Made by a program: the position numbers and the translations under genes. Of a DNA stretch of 64,000 nt, positions 22,160 to 34,845 are shown one piece after another; position 1 is the first letter of the stretch, and each line of letters starts with the position of its first letter. Source of the DNA: Sabethes cyaneus (lineage: Eukaryota > Arthropoda > Insecta > Diptera > Culicidae); contig NC_071354.1 in NCBI RefSeq assembly GCF_943734655.1, forward strand, positions 77,909,838 through 77,973,837, written 5' to 3'. A model generated the notes under the pieces. The model saw only the letters and a program-made list of their open reading frames with translations. It made no database searches and was not told where the DNA came from.

Positions 22160-24977
22160 CGTTCATGAATCATAAATCTGTGAAACTATTCAAACTGTCA
22201 CTTGTTTATTAAAATTTCCGCTATACTCATGTTGAATGTTTATTTTTTCATGAAAACGTCAAATATTGCAAAAATATCTGCGCGTGGTGGAGAGAAATAG
22301 AAATCAGTTCTGTATTCGCCACATCGAATATCATGAAATTCACCTAAAACATCCCATTCCATCCCTTGAAAAACATGTTTGCATACCAGAGTTATTTATT
22401 CTGAAATATTCGTGGAAATGTTAGTTTGGTACCTAGTTTAGACTCTTCCTGGTATCGCAAAAAAAAAATCCCAGCCACCCATTAATAAGCCAGTTAGTCA
22501 ATAGCCGCTAGCGAGAATGAAAACAATTTCGCGTGTATGACAAATATTTTGCCAATTTCCTTGTTTGCCGTACGAATTTTCTTGGTAAACCAGCTCATAG
22601 GGAATTGGCGTCGCTGTCGCTAGCTGTTTCAGAGCTGGTGGCATACGGTCGAATACGGTGATAGGGCGGTTCAATTCGACCGATCACGAACGAGAACCCG
22701 CAGAAGTTATCCGACACTGCGTGAACCACCGCGTGGACCCTAACAAGTTTCTCAGGCTATATTTAGAAGTTTTAACACGCCTACCGATTCTAACCGGCCG
22801 GCACGCGGAGTGTGTTTATGTGCATGGCAGTGCCGGTTTTTGCCCCAGCATGCAGGCATAGATGCATTTCGATGCATGCCGCATAGAGCAACGACGAAAC
22901 GCGGTGTGACCTAGTTTTTGATTGTCGCTCATTTCGTTTGAAAGTGGTTTGGGACGTTTTGGCAACAGGAGATGATTGAGTAGCTGCGTTTATGCGATAC
23001 TGCCATTTGCCAACTAACTGAGACGTTTGCACTGCCGGTAATATGTTGACTAGATATATTGACACTTATTGGACAGATTTAGAACCATTATAAAAGTGCG
23101 TGTCTCACGCAAATTTAAGTGAACTTTCTTGTAACAAATTCAATTCCAATTAGTCTTTTAAATGCAGTGATTAATTTCTTCAAAAAGTATTTTCAAAATT
23201 TGGCAGCTTACTGCATTCCTTTAACATAAAACAAAATTTTATTTTTACTTTCATTGGTTATGGCGGTTACGAACGTCCATTAAGTGCGAAACTTTCATCA
23301 GCTGTAAAATTCATCCCAGACGCTCGTTTCCTGTTCACAAGAAAAATGGCAACGCCATAAGAAAATTCTCTCCCAATAAATCACTGACTCCGCCGCAATC
23401 GCACCGAGTTCGTCGAAGCGCGACGCGTCGACAGTGACGATAAGATAAAAGAAGGACGTGCAAATTATCTGCACCTTCGAGTGCGCCTCGCTGCTGCTGC
23501 TGCTGCTGGCCACCTCCTGAGAAAGATATCCCCGATAAAATTGTCAACCTCCGGTCCGGTTCAATCAAGTTTCGCAGATCGTTATCGCGCCGATCGCTGG
23601 CACAGTCTTTGCGTCGAAGTCCGCTCACTTTTTCTCGCTGCCAACGGGCAAATATTCGCCTTTCAAGACGGGGTCCCGAATCTTATCTTATCACGAAGTC
23701 GAGTCCGCAGCCTGTGCGCCGTTCGTCGTTAAATTGATGTGTAAAGTTGACAACGACCTGCTATCATTCATGCGCAAACACCCCGATTGCAGAAGAGGGA
23801 TGTTAACGGGCGAAGAAAGTACACTATAAACACCCAGCACTCAGTAAACCATAACGATTTTCTCCCTGTTCCCGGCAGGATACATAATGCATCGCAATAA
23901 AGTATCCATTTTGAAATTCAAAGCGAAATCGGACAAAAATGTGAGCATAAATAAAACATTCGAACCAAAGAAGCGGGCGGACAGCAAGCATCAGGGCCGC
24001 TAAACAACTTCCAGATAATTGTTCCGAGCAGAAAATAATCCACCGACCGCCTCAGGTATGCGGCTGCTTCTGCTGAAAGTCGTGCCAACAACGCTCTTCT
24101 TCAAAGGTCGCGAAAATTTCGCATGCGCAAAAAAAAAACACAGAGAACAATTGGCGACCGCGATTCTTCTGCAAAACCCTCAAGCACAAGCTTCAGTTAA
24201 AACATTCGTAAATTTGTATTCAGCGAGATCGCTTTTATATTTAACACTGCATAATAATCAAACCCTTCGCGCCGAGTGCAAAGCTTTCCGCGATTCACCC
24301 AAAAGCGCACAAATTGAGTCGCGATGAATAGCGAAGGAAAAATATGCAAGAAATAATCGCGGAATGGAAAGCAAACACAGGCCACCAAGCCGGGCGGGCA
24401 AGTAGGCAGACAGGCAGGCAGGTTGCCGCAGGCCCTTGCCAGGTGAACAATTCCTCGTTTGGTTGCTAGTAAATAATAATGCAGTCGAAAAAAGACAGAA
24501 AAAAAGCTCCACGCGAGTGAGTGTTATGCCAAAGCAGCAGATGGAATGGAAGGTCCTTAGGCCTTTGCTGGGCAATTGAATCCGGGTTACGGTGAGAGCT
24601 TAACTTCAAACGGTAGCCCCAAACAGAAGCCGGTACACATGTCGAAATCAAGAAGGCACACGCTAATAGAAGTGTATTATTATTATTCTGTTTTTAAGGT
24701 TTTTGGATATGTGTTGCAAGAGGATTGTTATGATGCTACACAAAAAATGCACGGAGATTCCTGTGTTGACACGCAGGAAACTATCAAAGGCTTTCACCTT
24801 TTTTGATATTTACAAAAATAAAATACAGATAGCTAACTCCATATCTGTAAGTACAGTTACTTGTAAACCATACAACGTGGTAAAACTATTAAAATAATTT
24901 ATAACCGAAATATGCAATTATCCAATCGTGGTTGATGAACAACTGGATAATGCATAAAATTGGTGCCTCGCGTACTC
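22160..24977. other. SRF intron, largely repeat-poor with GC-rich parts
   Basis: Positions about 22600-23000 and 23280-24600 are GC-richer, with a (CTG)n run near 23488-23508 and a CAGG-rich run near 24405-24425. Frames on both strands are not protein-like. I see no transposon ends. Candidate single-copy or regulatory intron DNA. Confidence 0.4.
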
Positions 24978-26765
24978 GCAAATATAAAATAGACCCCATA
25001 GTGGTCCTTAACCTCTTTTCCAGCATATCATTATATCTCTACATCCTCGATGCACCAGCCGGAAAACGAGCAATCTCAGCGGAGATGGAATCCAACCCCG
25101 ATGGAATCTAAGGTCGTATACTGACATGGAAGGAGACACACATGCGAATATTGAGTCCTGAGTGTCAGCACGAGGAGTAATTTTATCAGTCAGGAGCGTT
25201 TGTCCTCATGTCAGAGGTGGCCCTTGCTGGTTCTGCATTCCTCAACCTAGTAAGCGTCTTCAATTTAGTATAGGGGCGGCTCATGACAGCGTATGACGCG
25301 GAGTGCGCTGCTGAATTAAGATACGTGATGTCTCGGCACTAAAACTAAGATGGCAGCCCTATCACGAGACTCGGTAGAGTGACCCAGTAAGGCAACCTGC
25401 CTAAACCCACCTTGTTGCGAACATTCAAGTAAACATGGATCGAGATATTCATCATCGATCTACACAACTCAGTATCGTAGCTCTGCAAGAAATCTATCGT
25501 AAAGGAGATGTAAGATCCGCAGCGAAAGGGCCAGTTCTACCAGACCGGTGGCACTACGTAAAAACTAGGAATTTGTAGAGCTGGCCAGAATGCAGGACAG
25601 CGTGGTAGATTAGAAGACGACTAACGACAGAATGTGTCTATTAAGGTATACGGGGTCCGCACGCAGATATGTACGCCCAGATCGGTAGGGTAGAAATCTG
25701 CATAAAATTGTATAAAATTTTCAGCTTCCCGAGGCCTGATTGTTGGAACCACATTTTCGTTGCAAAAATACCTAAAAAGATCACCTGTCCTATGAATAAA
25801 GTACTAGGAGGGCCGCATTCCTATAGACGGCCGGTTCTTCCTTAACATTACGAACATACATTCCCAACGGGGTACGTATCCCAAGTAAAAATTTGGGTTT
25901 TATTACACACTTATGAAGGCAATTTAGACCAAAATTGGTCATGAAAACCGCCATAAGAGTACAATGAAACTCACATTGTTGCTTGGGATACTAACTCTGG
26001 ACATCACCTAGTAGCTCAAAACTGTCAACCGTATACCAGACACATCAAAGCCGTCCTCCTTGGCTGAACCTGCCAACTACCAAGAACTATATTGAGGTAT
26101 TGCCTTTTTTCGAGACGATGGGTTAGGCTTCAATCTTCGTGGGTGGTTGGCGTAGAATACGCTCGGCTACCATGGCAATAGATGGAGAGCCCCAGAGTAT
26201 ACGAAATGATTGGTTTGATTACAACAACCGGAGAAGAGGAAAAAAGCAACTTGAAAAATGATCTGACTATCGCCGCCATGCAGAACTTGGCCAAATACTG
26301 CCGAGCAGGGAACCGGTTGACGACGACCCTGAGGAGTAATGATCGCCAGAAGGAGGAGGACAGGGATTGTGAAGAATTATTCAAAACTATCCCGAGGTAA
26401 TGACACGCAGTTCTTTGATTACCAATTGAATGGCAAAGTTACAGAAGGAGATGGAACACAAGTCAACCTAGGAATACCAATGGAAGATGGTAGTGTTCCA
26501 GTATATGATCTCTAAGAGGCCAAACGAGAAACGAGAAGACCAACAAAACCATCCGGTAAGGACCGCCCACCAGTAAAGTTCCATTCACATGTCCGAGAAA
26601 TACTGGCAACGGCTCTACGTTGGATTATTTCCAAGATTTGGGAGAAGGAGATGCCGATACCGGTGGAATGGATGGAAGAAGTGGTTTGTCTCGTCTACTG
26701 TCGCGGCATAACGCTGGTAAATGGCGCCTACAAGCTACTCTCCCAGATTCTGTTACGCCGATTGT
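24978..26765 (+). mobile_element. RTE-like LINE copy 2, 5' part and RT start
   Basis: The start shares its 5' sequence with copy 1 at 4868. The endonuclease region (25430-26100) is heavily decayed. Positions 26182-26400 are the linker homologous to copy 1 (KEEDRDCEELFKTIPR). At 26600-26765 the frame reads ALRWIISKIWEKEMP, then VEWMEE, CLVYC and RGITLVNGAYKLLSQILLRR, the RT fingers domain of RTE-like elements. It is then broken by the foldback at 26771. No stop-free full domain survives. Confidence 0.8.
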
Positions 26766-26770
26766 CACCG

Positions 26771-27595
26771 CACAGTGGGACTAATCTGGAAAAAGGCGGT
26801 CAAAAGTCTTTTCTCGCTTTTCCTGACGTTTTCGAGCTTAGGTGTCTTAGGAGAAGTTTCATAAAAAAGTATTCTGCATCTAATGACATTTTCATATAAT
26901 TATATATTAAGGGGATAACAAATTTGAAAAAATAATTTTTGTAAAAACTAGATAGCATGGTCATATGTTCGGAAAAGTTGTAGAACTTTGAATTTCATTA
27001 AACTTTGCCGAAGATACTAAGTATCTGCATCATATGGTTTGCGAGATATAATTGACTTTCTGTCAAAGATGCTAACTTTAGCTGCCAGTAGGTGCCTATT
27101 TACGGAAAAAAATACTTGAAAAAACGGTAAAATTTATGCTTCAAATCCATTTTTAAAGCAAATAAAGCAACATATGATATATACACCTTCTAGAAAGTTA
27201 CGTATTTTGATAGTATCCAACAGTTTGTAGAACATGTCGTACCTGTTAGATAAGGTTTTGTGTACAAGAAGTTTAAAAAACTGATTTTAAGGGGGTCACG
27301 ACAGAAAGTCAATTATATCTCGCAAATCATATGATGCAGATACTTAGTATCTTCGGCAAAGTTTAGTGAAATTCAAAGTTCTACAACTTTGCCGAACACA
27401 TGACCATGCTATCTAGTTTCTATAAAAAATTATTTTTTTCAAATTTGTTATCCCTTTCACATCCAATTATATGAAAATGTCATTAGATGCAGAATACTTT
27501 TTTATGAAACTTACCCTAAGACACCTAAGCTCGAAAACGTCAGGAAAAGCGAGAAAAGACTTTTGACCGCCTTTTTCCAGAATGGTCCCACTGTG
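26771..27595. mobile_element. 825-bp foldback element with Transib-like ends
   Basis: Terminal inverted repeats begin CACAGTGGGACTAATCTGG and end CCAGAATGGTCCCACTGTG. Arms of about 300 bp pair through 'aaaaaggcggtcaaaag' and 'agtcaattatatctcgc' type blocks. Both sides carry CACCG (26766-26770 and 27596-27600), a perfect 5-bp GC-rich duplication. The ends match those of the foldback at 19338-21433 only in the first bases. It lies inside LINE copy 2, whose RT resumes to its right. No transposase. Confidence 0.85.
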
Positions 27596-27600
27596 CACCG

Positions 27601-27700
27601 TTAGCACACGGGTTTGGAACTATCAGGCGAGTTTCATACGAGCTCGTGCCACTACGGACCGAATTTTTCTATCTTGCATAAACCCTGCAAGCGTAGCGTA
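27601..27700 (+). pseudogene. RTE-like LINE copy 2, RT continuation
   Basis: Directly right of the foldback one frame reads YQASFIRARATTDRIF, equivalent to the GFRPGRSTTDQIF motif of RTE-type reverse transcriptases. The order (RR.LSP before, STTDQIF after) shows that the foldback broke one continuous RT. Homology fades after about 27700. Confidence 0.65.
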
Positions 27701-29514
27701 TGTAGCATGTAAAATGCAAAAATGGTCCAAAAACGATGCGAAATAGTGCCAAAATTTACATAGCAACTAGACTCGACACAAACAAAAATGCGAAACAGCA
27801 TAAAGTAGTCCGTATGAATAAAAGAGTTTGAGCAAATGCTCCCATATGATTTAAATGGGAAAAGCAAAGCAAACTGTTTTATTCATATGGCCTAATAACT
27901 CATAACAGATAGAAAAGTGATGCAAAAATCAATTAAAAATTACACTAAATAACGTAAAAATGACATAACAACTACACAAATGTCGCAAAATATAGAAAAA
28001 ATGCTAAGGTAATGCATGTTCTCAATCTATATAAAGGAAGATAGGGTAAGGAACGAGTTAAGCAGTGTCACCTATTTTAATCAGTTGAACATAAATGAGC
28101 CGAAAATGCACTTTTTTATTCATATTTTCAAAATCTTTTGATAGGATCATCTTCACAAATCACTTAACCATACATTTGATTCACACAAACACAATTTATT
28201 GGGTTTCCGACAAGAAATATGATGAATTAAAAATTGTTGTCCAAAAACGTACATTTTTCAGCTACTGAAGGCAATCGCCACCTCGCTACTAACGAATCCA
28301 TCACATTTTTCAGCACTGATTACAATCACTCTAAAAGTCAAGCACTTAATTGTCACATACCATATTATTCATTCAATTTTTGCTATTATCTAAGGCTTTG
28401 TTACTAGCCGAAAGTTTTATTATTTTCTAACAAAACTGAAAACAAATTCTGAATTGACGGAACCTGTTCACCAGTAGCAGCAGCTGCAGCACAACTGATG
28501 AACTATCGTGTTGCCAAGACACTGTTTCGGTTCTGGAAATAAGAATTTTAAGTTTGAAATTAACTGAAACCTCCTATGGAGAAAACGTGGTTCAATACTT
28601 TTAAGAGAAATGTATGTTCATAATTAATTTCTCTTTATTAAAAACAACACAAAAGACAGCTTTTTCAATAATTTTCGAAAATTTTCTCAGTGATTTAATA
28701 AAGCAACGATGTGTTTCAATGTTATTTGCTTTGACAACACTGTTCTGAGTCGGATCGTTTGTACTGCTATATGTTTACCTCTTTTGTTCTCCCACCATCC
28801 TTATAAACAGCGAGTGAGACGTCAAACTCGCAGTTTCCCATAAGAACACCAGAGAATAAAAGAGACGACGAATACCGTTTGCCGAACGGTGCGGTGAGTG
28901 TATGCCCCGATAAACAATTTAGACAGATGGCATTTTACGCATCTATGCCGATACGCTATGCCGATTACGCTTCAGATGCCGATTAGTAAGTCGCGGATAG
29001 GAACGCGAACTTACTGAATAGGGCGAAAAGTTCGAGGGATTTTTTAAGGGGACGTAAAAAAATTCAGATTTCAGGATTGCTTAAAAAAGCACATTGCGGG
29101 TGAAAATGGGTTCGGTCTGTTCAAAATTAGTTCCGCCGCTCCAACTTTTAAAGCGAAAAATCAAAAGTTTAGCTCAACAATAGTGTCTTCCAATGGTAAC
29201 AGCTTGAAGAACTAAAGATAGCAAGAAGATTGGTATGCTGATATCCCCCACTTAGTCAACCCATCGCTTGTAATAAGGTAAAACAATCAGTGGCCCGCTT
29301 AGACTGCTTAAAACTAGTTCTTTACCCTAAATGTGACAAACTGTCACAAACTACAGAGGAATAATCAATTTGTGTGGTGAATGCGTTATAATCGAAACTA
29401 TTATGACAGATACGTTATTTACAACTTGTTATATTCTAACGAAGGTACTTGGGTGTACCACAGAAGCCGAAGAAACATGCTTTATGGATATATTTTTTGG
29501 TATGGCTTGGTACC
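27701..29514. other. Intronic stretch, nothing recognised
   Basis: Mostly AT-rich, with a GC-richer patch near 28780-29000. No transposon ends, RNA or coding motif seen. Confidence 0.45.
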
Positions 29515-29630
29515 AGCCAGTCTACCGCGTTTACAAATGATTATGCAGTACCACAGGATAGCAATCTGGGGTTATTGCTTTTCAATACCTACATAAACGA
29601 CGTAACGCAGAACTCCCTTTTAATTAGTTT
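29515..29630 (+). pseudogene. Jockey/CR1-type RT scrap
   Basis: The frame reads NDYAVPQDSNLGLLLFNTYINDVTQ. It corresponds to the GVPQGSNLGPLLFxxYINDV motif shared by Jockey- and CR1-like LINEs, distinct from the RTE-type copies elsewhere here. Only about 40 residues remain. Confidence 0.7.
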
Positions 29631-29939
29631 TTCATTATTATTATGTTTTTTTTTCAATTGACGTAGAGTAGCGGACGGTAGGAAAAAATAATGAAACAAA
29701 AATATTGATAGAGTTTCAAACAGAACGGGAAAGAGGCGTGAAAGGGAAAGAGCGGACAATTAGGCCACGGAGGGTCATTGAAGCAACGCGTAAGAAGTTG
29801 TGTACCGCTTCTTTTTATTTAAGCTGGGGGATCCGTTAGTCCGTTGAGTTATTTTGACGTGGTACTACGTCTTTCAGGAAGGTAGCCGGTATATGGTGTC
29901 ATTCCAAAAAAAAATGCTCGAAAAGTGGTCAGGTTTTGA

Positions 29940-30345
29940 ACGCTAATAGCTTAGTGGTTTCCCGATCGATTTTCAATATTCTTACACCAATCGATTGGAA
30001 AATCTTCTAAACATTGGGCCAAATGAAGAAAAGTATGGATTCTTGATGTTGAACTATTGAAAAATTGAAAATAATGAACCTATGTTTTACCAGAATTCTC
30101 ACTTCGTGATTGGTTGTTGGCAATAACGTCATCAAAGTGGAAACGCGTTTTTACGCTTCGGCTTATAATTCAGTCCATTTTCAATAAATTTCCAAGATAT
30201 TTGAACCAATTGATCGGGAATCGATTTGGAAAATATTGAAAATATAGAAAACTACTGATTTTCAATGCGCGTCATTGAAAAATTGAAAATAACACTAACT
30301 CGGTCGTACAAGAAATTGTCGCTTTGTGATTGGTTGGAATAATTT
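29940..30345 (+). repeat. Two ~220-bp direct repeats
   Basis: The blocks at about 30052-30120 and 30272-30340 share 'ttgaaaaattgaaaata' and, about 45 bases later, 'gtgattggttg'. Preceding parts share 'cgatcgattttcaat' and 'gatcgggaatcg' type text, partly inverted. It is probably part of an unclassified element. Confidence 0.5.
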
Positions 30346-30424
30346 TCCATTTTCATCGAACAAGTCTTGGTACAATTCAGTAATCAACGAGAAAGTCGAT
30401 AGAAAATTCCCTTTAATTCTACTA

Positions 30425-31154
30425 CAGTCGAATTTTGCTGGTGGGCCTCTAATACTTGGGCTTCGTTTTAGTTGGGTCTTCGCTAGTTGGACTATGGTCC
30501 AACTAAAACGAAACTAGATGTCAAAATTGGTTGTCAAGTTAGAACTGACAATCACTCGTCAATTCTTTCAAGGGGGCGTATCAACTTGAAATTCGCGTTA
30601 ATTTTCAATAATCAATTTTTGAAATTATCACAGATTATTTAAAAAAGAAAAACATCCGTATATTACCCATTTTACTTTACCAAACTTCGATTAGTTCAAA
30701 GAATTCAAGTCGCTTCCGATATATTGTTCTCAACGTATTGAATGATTAAACTCGGTCAAGTCTACGGTTATGAAATGAATTTATGAAATGAATTTAATAG
30801 ATCAGCTTACTTAAGTCTTTTTAAAAAAGTAGCTTGTGTATAAGGCAGATTTCGCAGCTAGAGTACAGAACTATTGCAGTGCAATCCTTATTTAGATATA
30901 TGGCGTAGTAATATATTCAACTCAATAATATGTATATTTATGTCCATTTTACACCTGTTCTCAAAACAAACATTAACATTTTATGCTTCAAACATCCGAT
31001 ATTAGCTCAATATCGATTGAATGTTTTGCAAAATTGTAATAAAAACGATGCATGCAACCCTCATGAAATCTTTCCCTTCTGTCAGTTGGCCCAACTAACG
31101 AATCACTTTCACTAGTTGGGCCGAGGTGGTGGCCCAACCAGCGAAAGACGACTG
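30425..31154. mobile_element. Pogo-like non-autonomous element, 730 bp
   Basis: The left end CAGTCGAATTTTGCTGGTGG and the right end, read inward, CAGTCGTCTTTCGCTGGTTG, match over about 25 bp. TA duplications flank it (30423-30424, 31155-31156). CAG ends with TA duplications are typical of the pogo branch of Tc1/mariner. A second internal inverted repeat ('cttcgttttagttggg' and 'ccaactaaaacgaa') lies at about 30460-30515. No transposase. Confidence 0.75.
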
Positions 31155-31879
31155 TATAACAAAGTTACAAGATTGCTGTTTGCCTTGATAATTCCTTATA
31201 GTGCTCGTGCTAATCGTCACGTTGAAAAATTGTCTGCCGTGAATAAGTGATAGCAATTAAAACCAAGTTAACACCAAATTAAACACTGATTCGCCGGAAC
31301 AAATGCGTAGGAAAACGCATTAAAACTAAACCCAATGTTTTGTTTTAATAAATACTTCTGGCCTAATAAACTTTATTGTGATCAACGAAGAATGTTTATC
31401 AAAACACCTCTAGTAACTCCGAAGAAAAGTTTGTTCATTTCTCCGTCAATACGGACAGCCAGCTGCAGATTGGTCTTCTCGTCACCACACAATCTGCCCG
31501 CCTGCGTGCGGATAAATCCAAAATTCCAGCTGCGAAATTACTACTGCTGGTTTATGGGCGCACGTAATTTTTCTTTGGCAGCAAAAGACGAACGGCGCAT
31601 TGATAACTTTGTTCTTTTGTTCAGACTGAAATTGAAATGATCCATTTTATTCAACGTAGATGATAGAATGAAGGACCACGAAAAAAAGGCGGGACCGATT
31701 CTTGTCGCTTGCTTTGGTACATAACACGAGGTAAGCCGGCGAACAGCATTATTCAAACGCCAGCTGAGCTACTGCCAACAGTACAGTGTGTGCCGTACTA
31801 CATATGGCCGAAATAATCTATTTGATATGTGTTGCCGAAATTTCGAAAATGTATCTGAGTGCTATGACTTTAACATAAG
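31155..31879. other. Unassigned intronic stretch
   Basis: Mixed composition. A frame at 31335-31640 has no recognisable motif and is countered by an open frame on the other strand. Nothing else seen. Confidence 0.4.
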
Positions 31880-31943
31880 TAAAACAATTTTTAAGCGTAG
31901 ATTAAGTAGTAGGACCAGTCTGTACGATTAATTCGAAGACTTG

Positions 31944-31974
<31 letters not shown>

Positions 31975-31976
31975 AC
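31880..31976 (+). repeat. LINE 3' tail with (TAAA)n
   Basis: The sequence 'gtctgtacgattaattcgaagacttgtaaa' leads into a (TAAA)n run to 31976. The same tail occurs reversed at 61123-61200. A shared unique segment joined to a short tandem repeat is typical of a non-LTR retrotransposon 3' end. Confidence 0.65.
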
Positions 31977-32309
31977 ATCGTTTGCCAGGGGAAACGAAAG
32001 TCACGCTCAACTCGTGCACGTTTGCAGTTCCCGGTCGGTCGTGTTCATCGGCTGCTGAGGAAAGGAAAGTATGCTGAGCGTGTGTTGGAGCTGGAGCACT
32101 CGTCTCGCTGCCGTGATGAAATATCTGGCTGCTGAAGTTCTGGAATTGGCAGGAAATATGCTGCACGCGACAACCAAACGACCAGAAGCATCCCACGTCA
32201 CTTGCAGCTGGTCACTTGGAGTGGTATTTCATCGTGATTCAGGACCATACACGAACGGCTTCGTTGATCGCATAGCTGCTGAGACTTTCCGGCTGGTCCG
32301 TTGCAACCA
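31977..32309. other. Short single-copy-looking segment
   Basis: GC-richer than its neighbours, with open frames in both directions (32071-32376 + and 31891-32201 -). No conserved motif. Not called as a gene. Confidence 0.35.
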
Positions 32310-32686
32310 CCCAGCTAGCAATTTCATATGTATAGAAAAGGTAAAAATCAGCATTACGTACAGATATACATGCTAAATAAATCGTATTTCATGCGCAAAA
32401 TTGGCATATCCGTACTATTTTGGAGGCGCTATACGTGATTACGAATAATTTTGAGCGTTACGACTATATAAATATTTATATACGATAATATCCGATTAAG
32501 CGCGAGTCACTCCGTACTATTCTACGATTTTGTGCTGAAAATCGTATGTATGTCAGTCATTATCATTATATACGACAGAAAATCACTTTGATCCCACTTT
32601 ATCCAGCTTTAGTTACGATTTCGAGTTTGTTAGGAGATATTTACGATAGTTTTCGTACATTGATATACGAGTTGGTGCTAGCTGGG
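32310..32686. mobile_element. 377-bp MITE, CCCAGCTAGCA ends, copy 1
   Basis: It begins CCCAGCTAGCA and ends TGCTAGCTGGG in the same frame of comparison as copy 2 at 51544-51920, and both are exactly 377 bp. The two copies differ at only a few positions, so they are recent relatives. Flanking dinucleotides are CA on both sides here and AA on both sides in copy 2, suggesting a 2-bp target duplication that is not TA-specific. Confidence 0.85.
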
Positions 32687-33399
32687 CAAGCTGTGCCTGG
32701 TTAGCGGTTATCGGTACTCCAATTTACCGAACAGAGAATTACGTTAAGTGTGTTAGTTTATTGCAAGCTGGAGTTATGATAATCAAACAATCGGTTCTTT
32801 TAAGGACCACACAACAATTGAAGATTTTATTATATTTTCTTGTCCAGTTAATACGATAATAAGACAGGTAACGAGGGAAAACTTGAATTTTTCGCCGTTG
32901 CGGACGACTAACAAATGGCGGGAATAAGTTTTCTGGTCACGGATGACATTTTCTACCACTTCCAAAACGTCTGCAGCTTGTAAATCAGTATTCTTCTTTT
33001 GTAAGCCGCAGAAAAGTTTTGCGTCAAATTTTCAGCTTTTTGAAAACTAGCGCGTACCGTGTACCGATTACTAGAGGAAAAGCACTATTCAACCTAGAAA
33101 CAGATCATGAAAATTGATTTACTGTTTGGTTTAGTGTGACTGATTCGTTTTAATAAAATAGATTCAATCAATTCATAGAAATACCTTCTAAATCTGTTGA
33201 GGATTGAGCGTATACAATGTTCCTACTTTGATAAACGCTACGTACAATGCATGTAGCATGTATACGTGAAGAATTGTATTATTACATACATGGATGCATC
33301 CTACTATGGCTACAAATAGACCTACGTAGTCCTACGTCACCTATGCGGTTGTGTCTTGTGCACAACCCCTCTGATTTTTAGACACAAATTGTGCCTCTT
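32687..33399. other. Unassigned intronic stretch
   Basis: AT-rich, with no motifs recognised. Confidence 0.4.
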
Positions 33400-34845
33400 C
33401 CTCCGTTTATTGACCACTAGCTGACCCGACAAACTTCGTATTGCCACAAATTAAACTGTGTTGTACATAAACCTTGAATCTCGGATGACCTCTGTCACAA
33501 TCTCGAGTTTTGCAAGTTTCTGGGGAGTTCATGGGTGTTTTAATAAACAAATTTTGCTCACAGTAAAGTAGAAAACAACTCCCCCCATTGCTTAGCCTGA
33601 AAAAATAAAGCGGATAGCATTTAAATATTCGCCATCATTACAAACCATTTCGCCGAATACCATTTTCCGGAACACTAATTCTCGGTTGACCATAACGCGG
33701 AATATAGAGTTTCGCAGAATACCATTTCGCGAAAAACATTACGCGGGATGTACCATTTCACGGAAAATCTTTTCGTAGAAAGTACCATTTCACAGGAGTG
33801 ACCCAACTGAAGGAAAGTAATAGAAGTCAGTAGATCTAGGAGAATGAATAAGCCTAGATAGAGGTGATCTCTACGCTGGCTGCTCTCCGCAGTGGCCGGC
33901 TACTCCGATGGCAGGTCGCCGGCAACACTGGCGACCTGTGGCAGTCTCGCGCTGAATTAATTATAATTGATTAATGTTTTTTGAAAGAGCCTAAAATTTC
34001 TCAAGTTCGATTAGCTTTTGAGTTACGCAAAAAAATTTTGTTTTATTTGTATGAGAGTTCTTATCCCCGTACCAAAGGGTGAGGGGTCTCAAACCATCAT
34101 TAAAACAATTCCTGCCTCCAAAACCCCCCACATGCCAAATATGGTTCAATTTGCTTGATTAGTTCTCGAGTTATGAGGAAATTTGTATTTCATTTGTATG
34201 GGAGCCCCCCCCCTCCTAAAAAGGGAGAGGGGTCCTAATTCATCATAGAAAAAAATCATGCCTCCAAAAACATCCACATGCTAAATTTGGTTCCATTTGC
34301 TTGATTAGTTTTCGAGTTTTGAGGAAATTTGTATTTCATTTGAATGGGAGCCCCCCCTCCTAAAAAGGTAAGGGGTCTCAATTCACCATAGAAAAAAATC
34401 TTGTCTCTAAAACACCCACATGTAAAATTTTATTCCATTTGCTTGATTAGTTCTCGAGTTATGCAGAAATTTGTGTTTCATTTGTATGGGAGCCCCCCCC
34501 CTCTTAGTGGGGGGAGGGTCTCTAACCATCATAAGAACCTTCCCTGGCCTCAAAAACCTCTATATGCAAATTTTCACGCCGATCGGTTCAGTAGTTTTTC
34601 ATTCTATCAGGAACATTCGGGCAGACAGACAGAAATCGATTTTTATAGGTATAGATTTGTTTGGGAGCCCCCACTCTTAGTGGGGGGAGGGGTCTTTTGC
34701 CATCGAGAAAACCTTCCTTAGCCCCAAAAACCCCTACATACACATTTTCACGCCGATCGGTTCAGTAGTTTTCGATTCTAAAAGGAACATACGGACAGAC
34801 AGACAGAAATCCTTTTTTATAGGTATAGATAGTCAAACCAAGGAT
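33400..34845 (+). repeat. LINE-like region with five ~145-bp tandem units
   Basis: From about 34015 a unit of roughly 140-170 bp is repeated five times. Each unit has 'cgagttatgaggaaatttgt', 'tgtatgggagccccccc' and 'gaggggtctc'. The last two units end with 'gacagacagacagaaat' and 'tataggtatagat'. Upstream, 33640-33800 holds shorter units of the type 'taccatttcgcgg'. The 'ctagctgacccgacaaac' opening near 33418 and the TATAGAT ends are of a kind seen at the 3' ends of insect non-LTR elements. No RT frame is present. Confidence 0.65.

Noticed and set aside
26771..27595. hAT assignment for the CACAGTG-ended foldback
   Set aside because: The 8-base flanks do not match (tgtcaccg versus caccgtta); only the inner 5 bases CACCG are duplicated, which fits Transib better.
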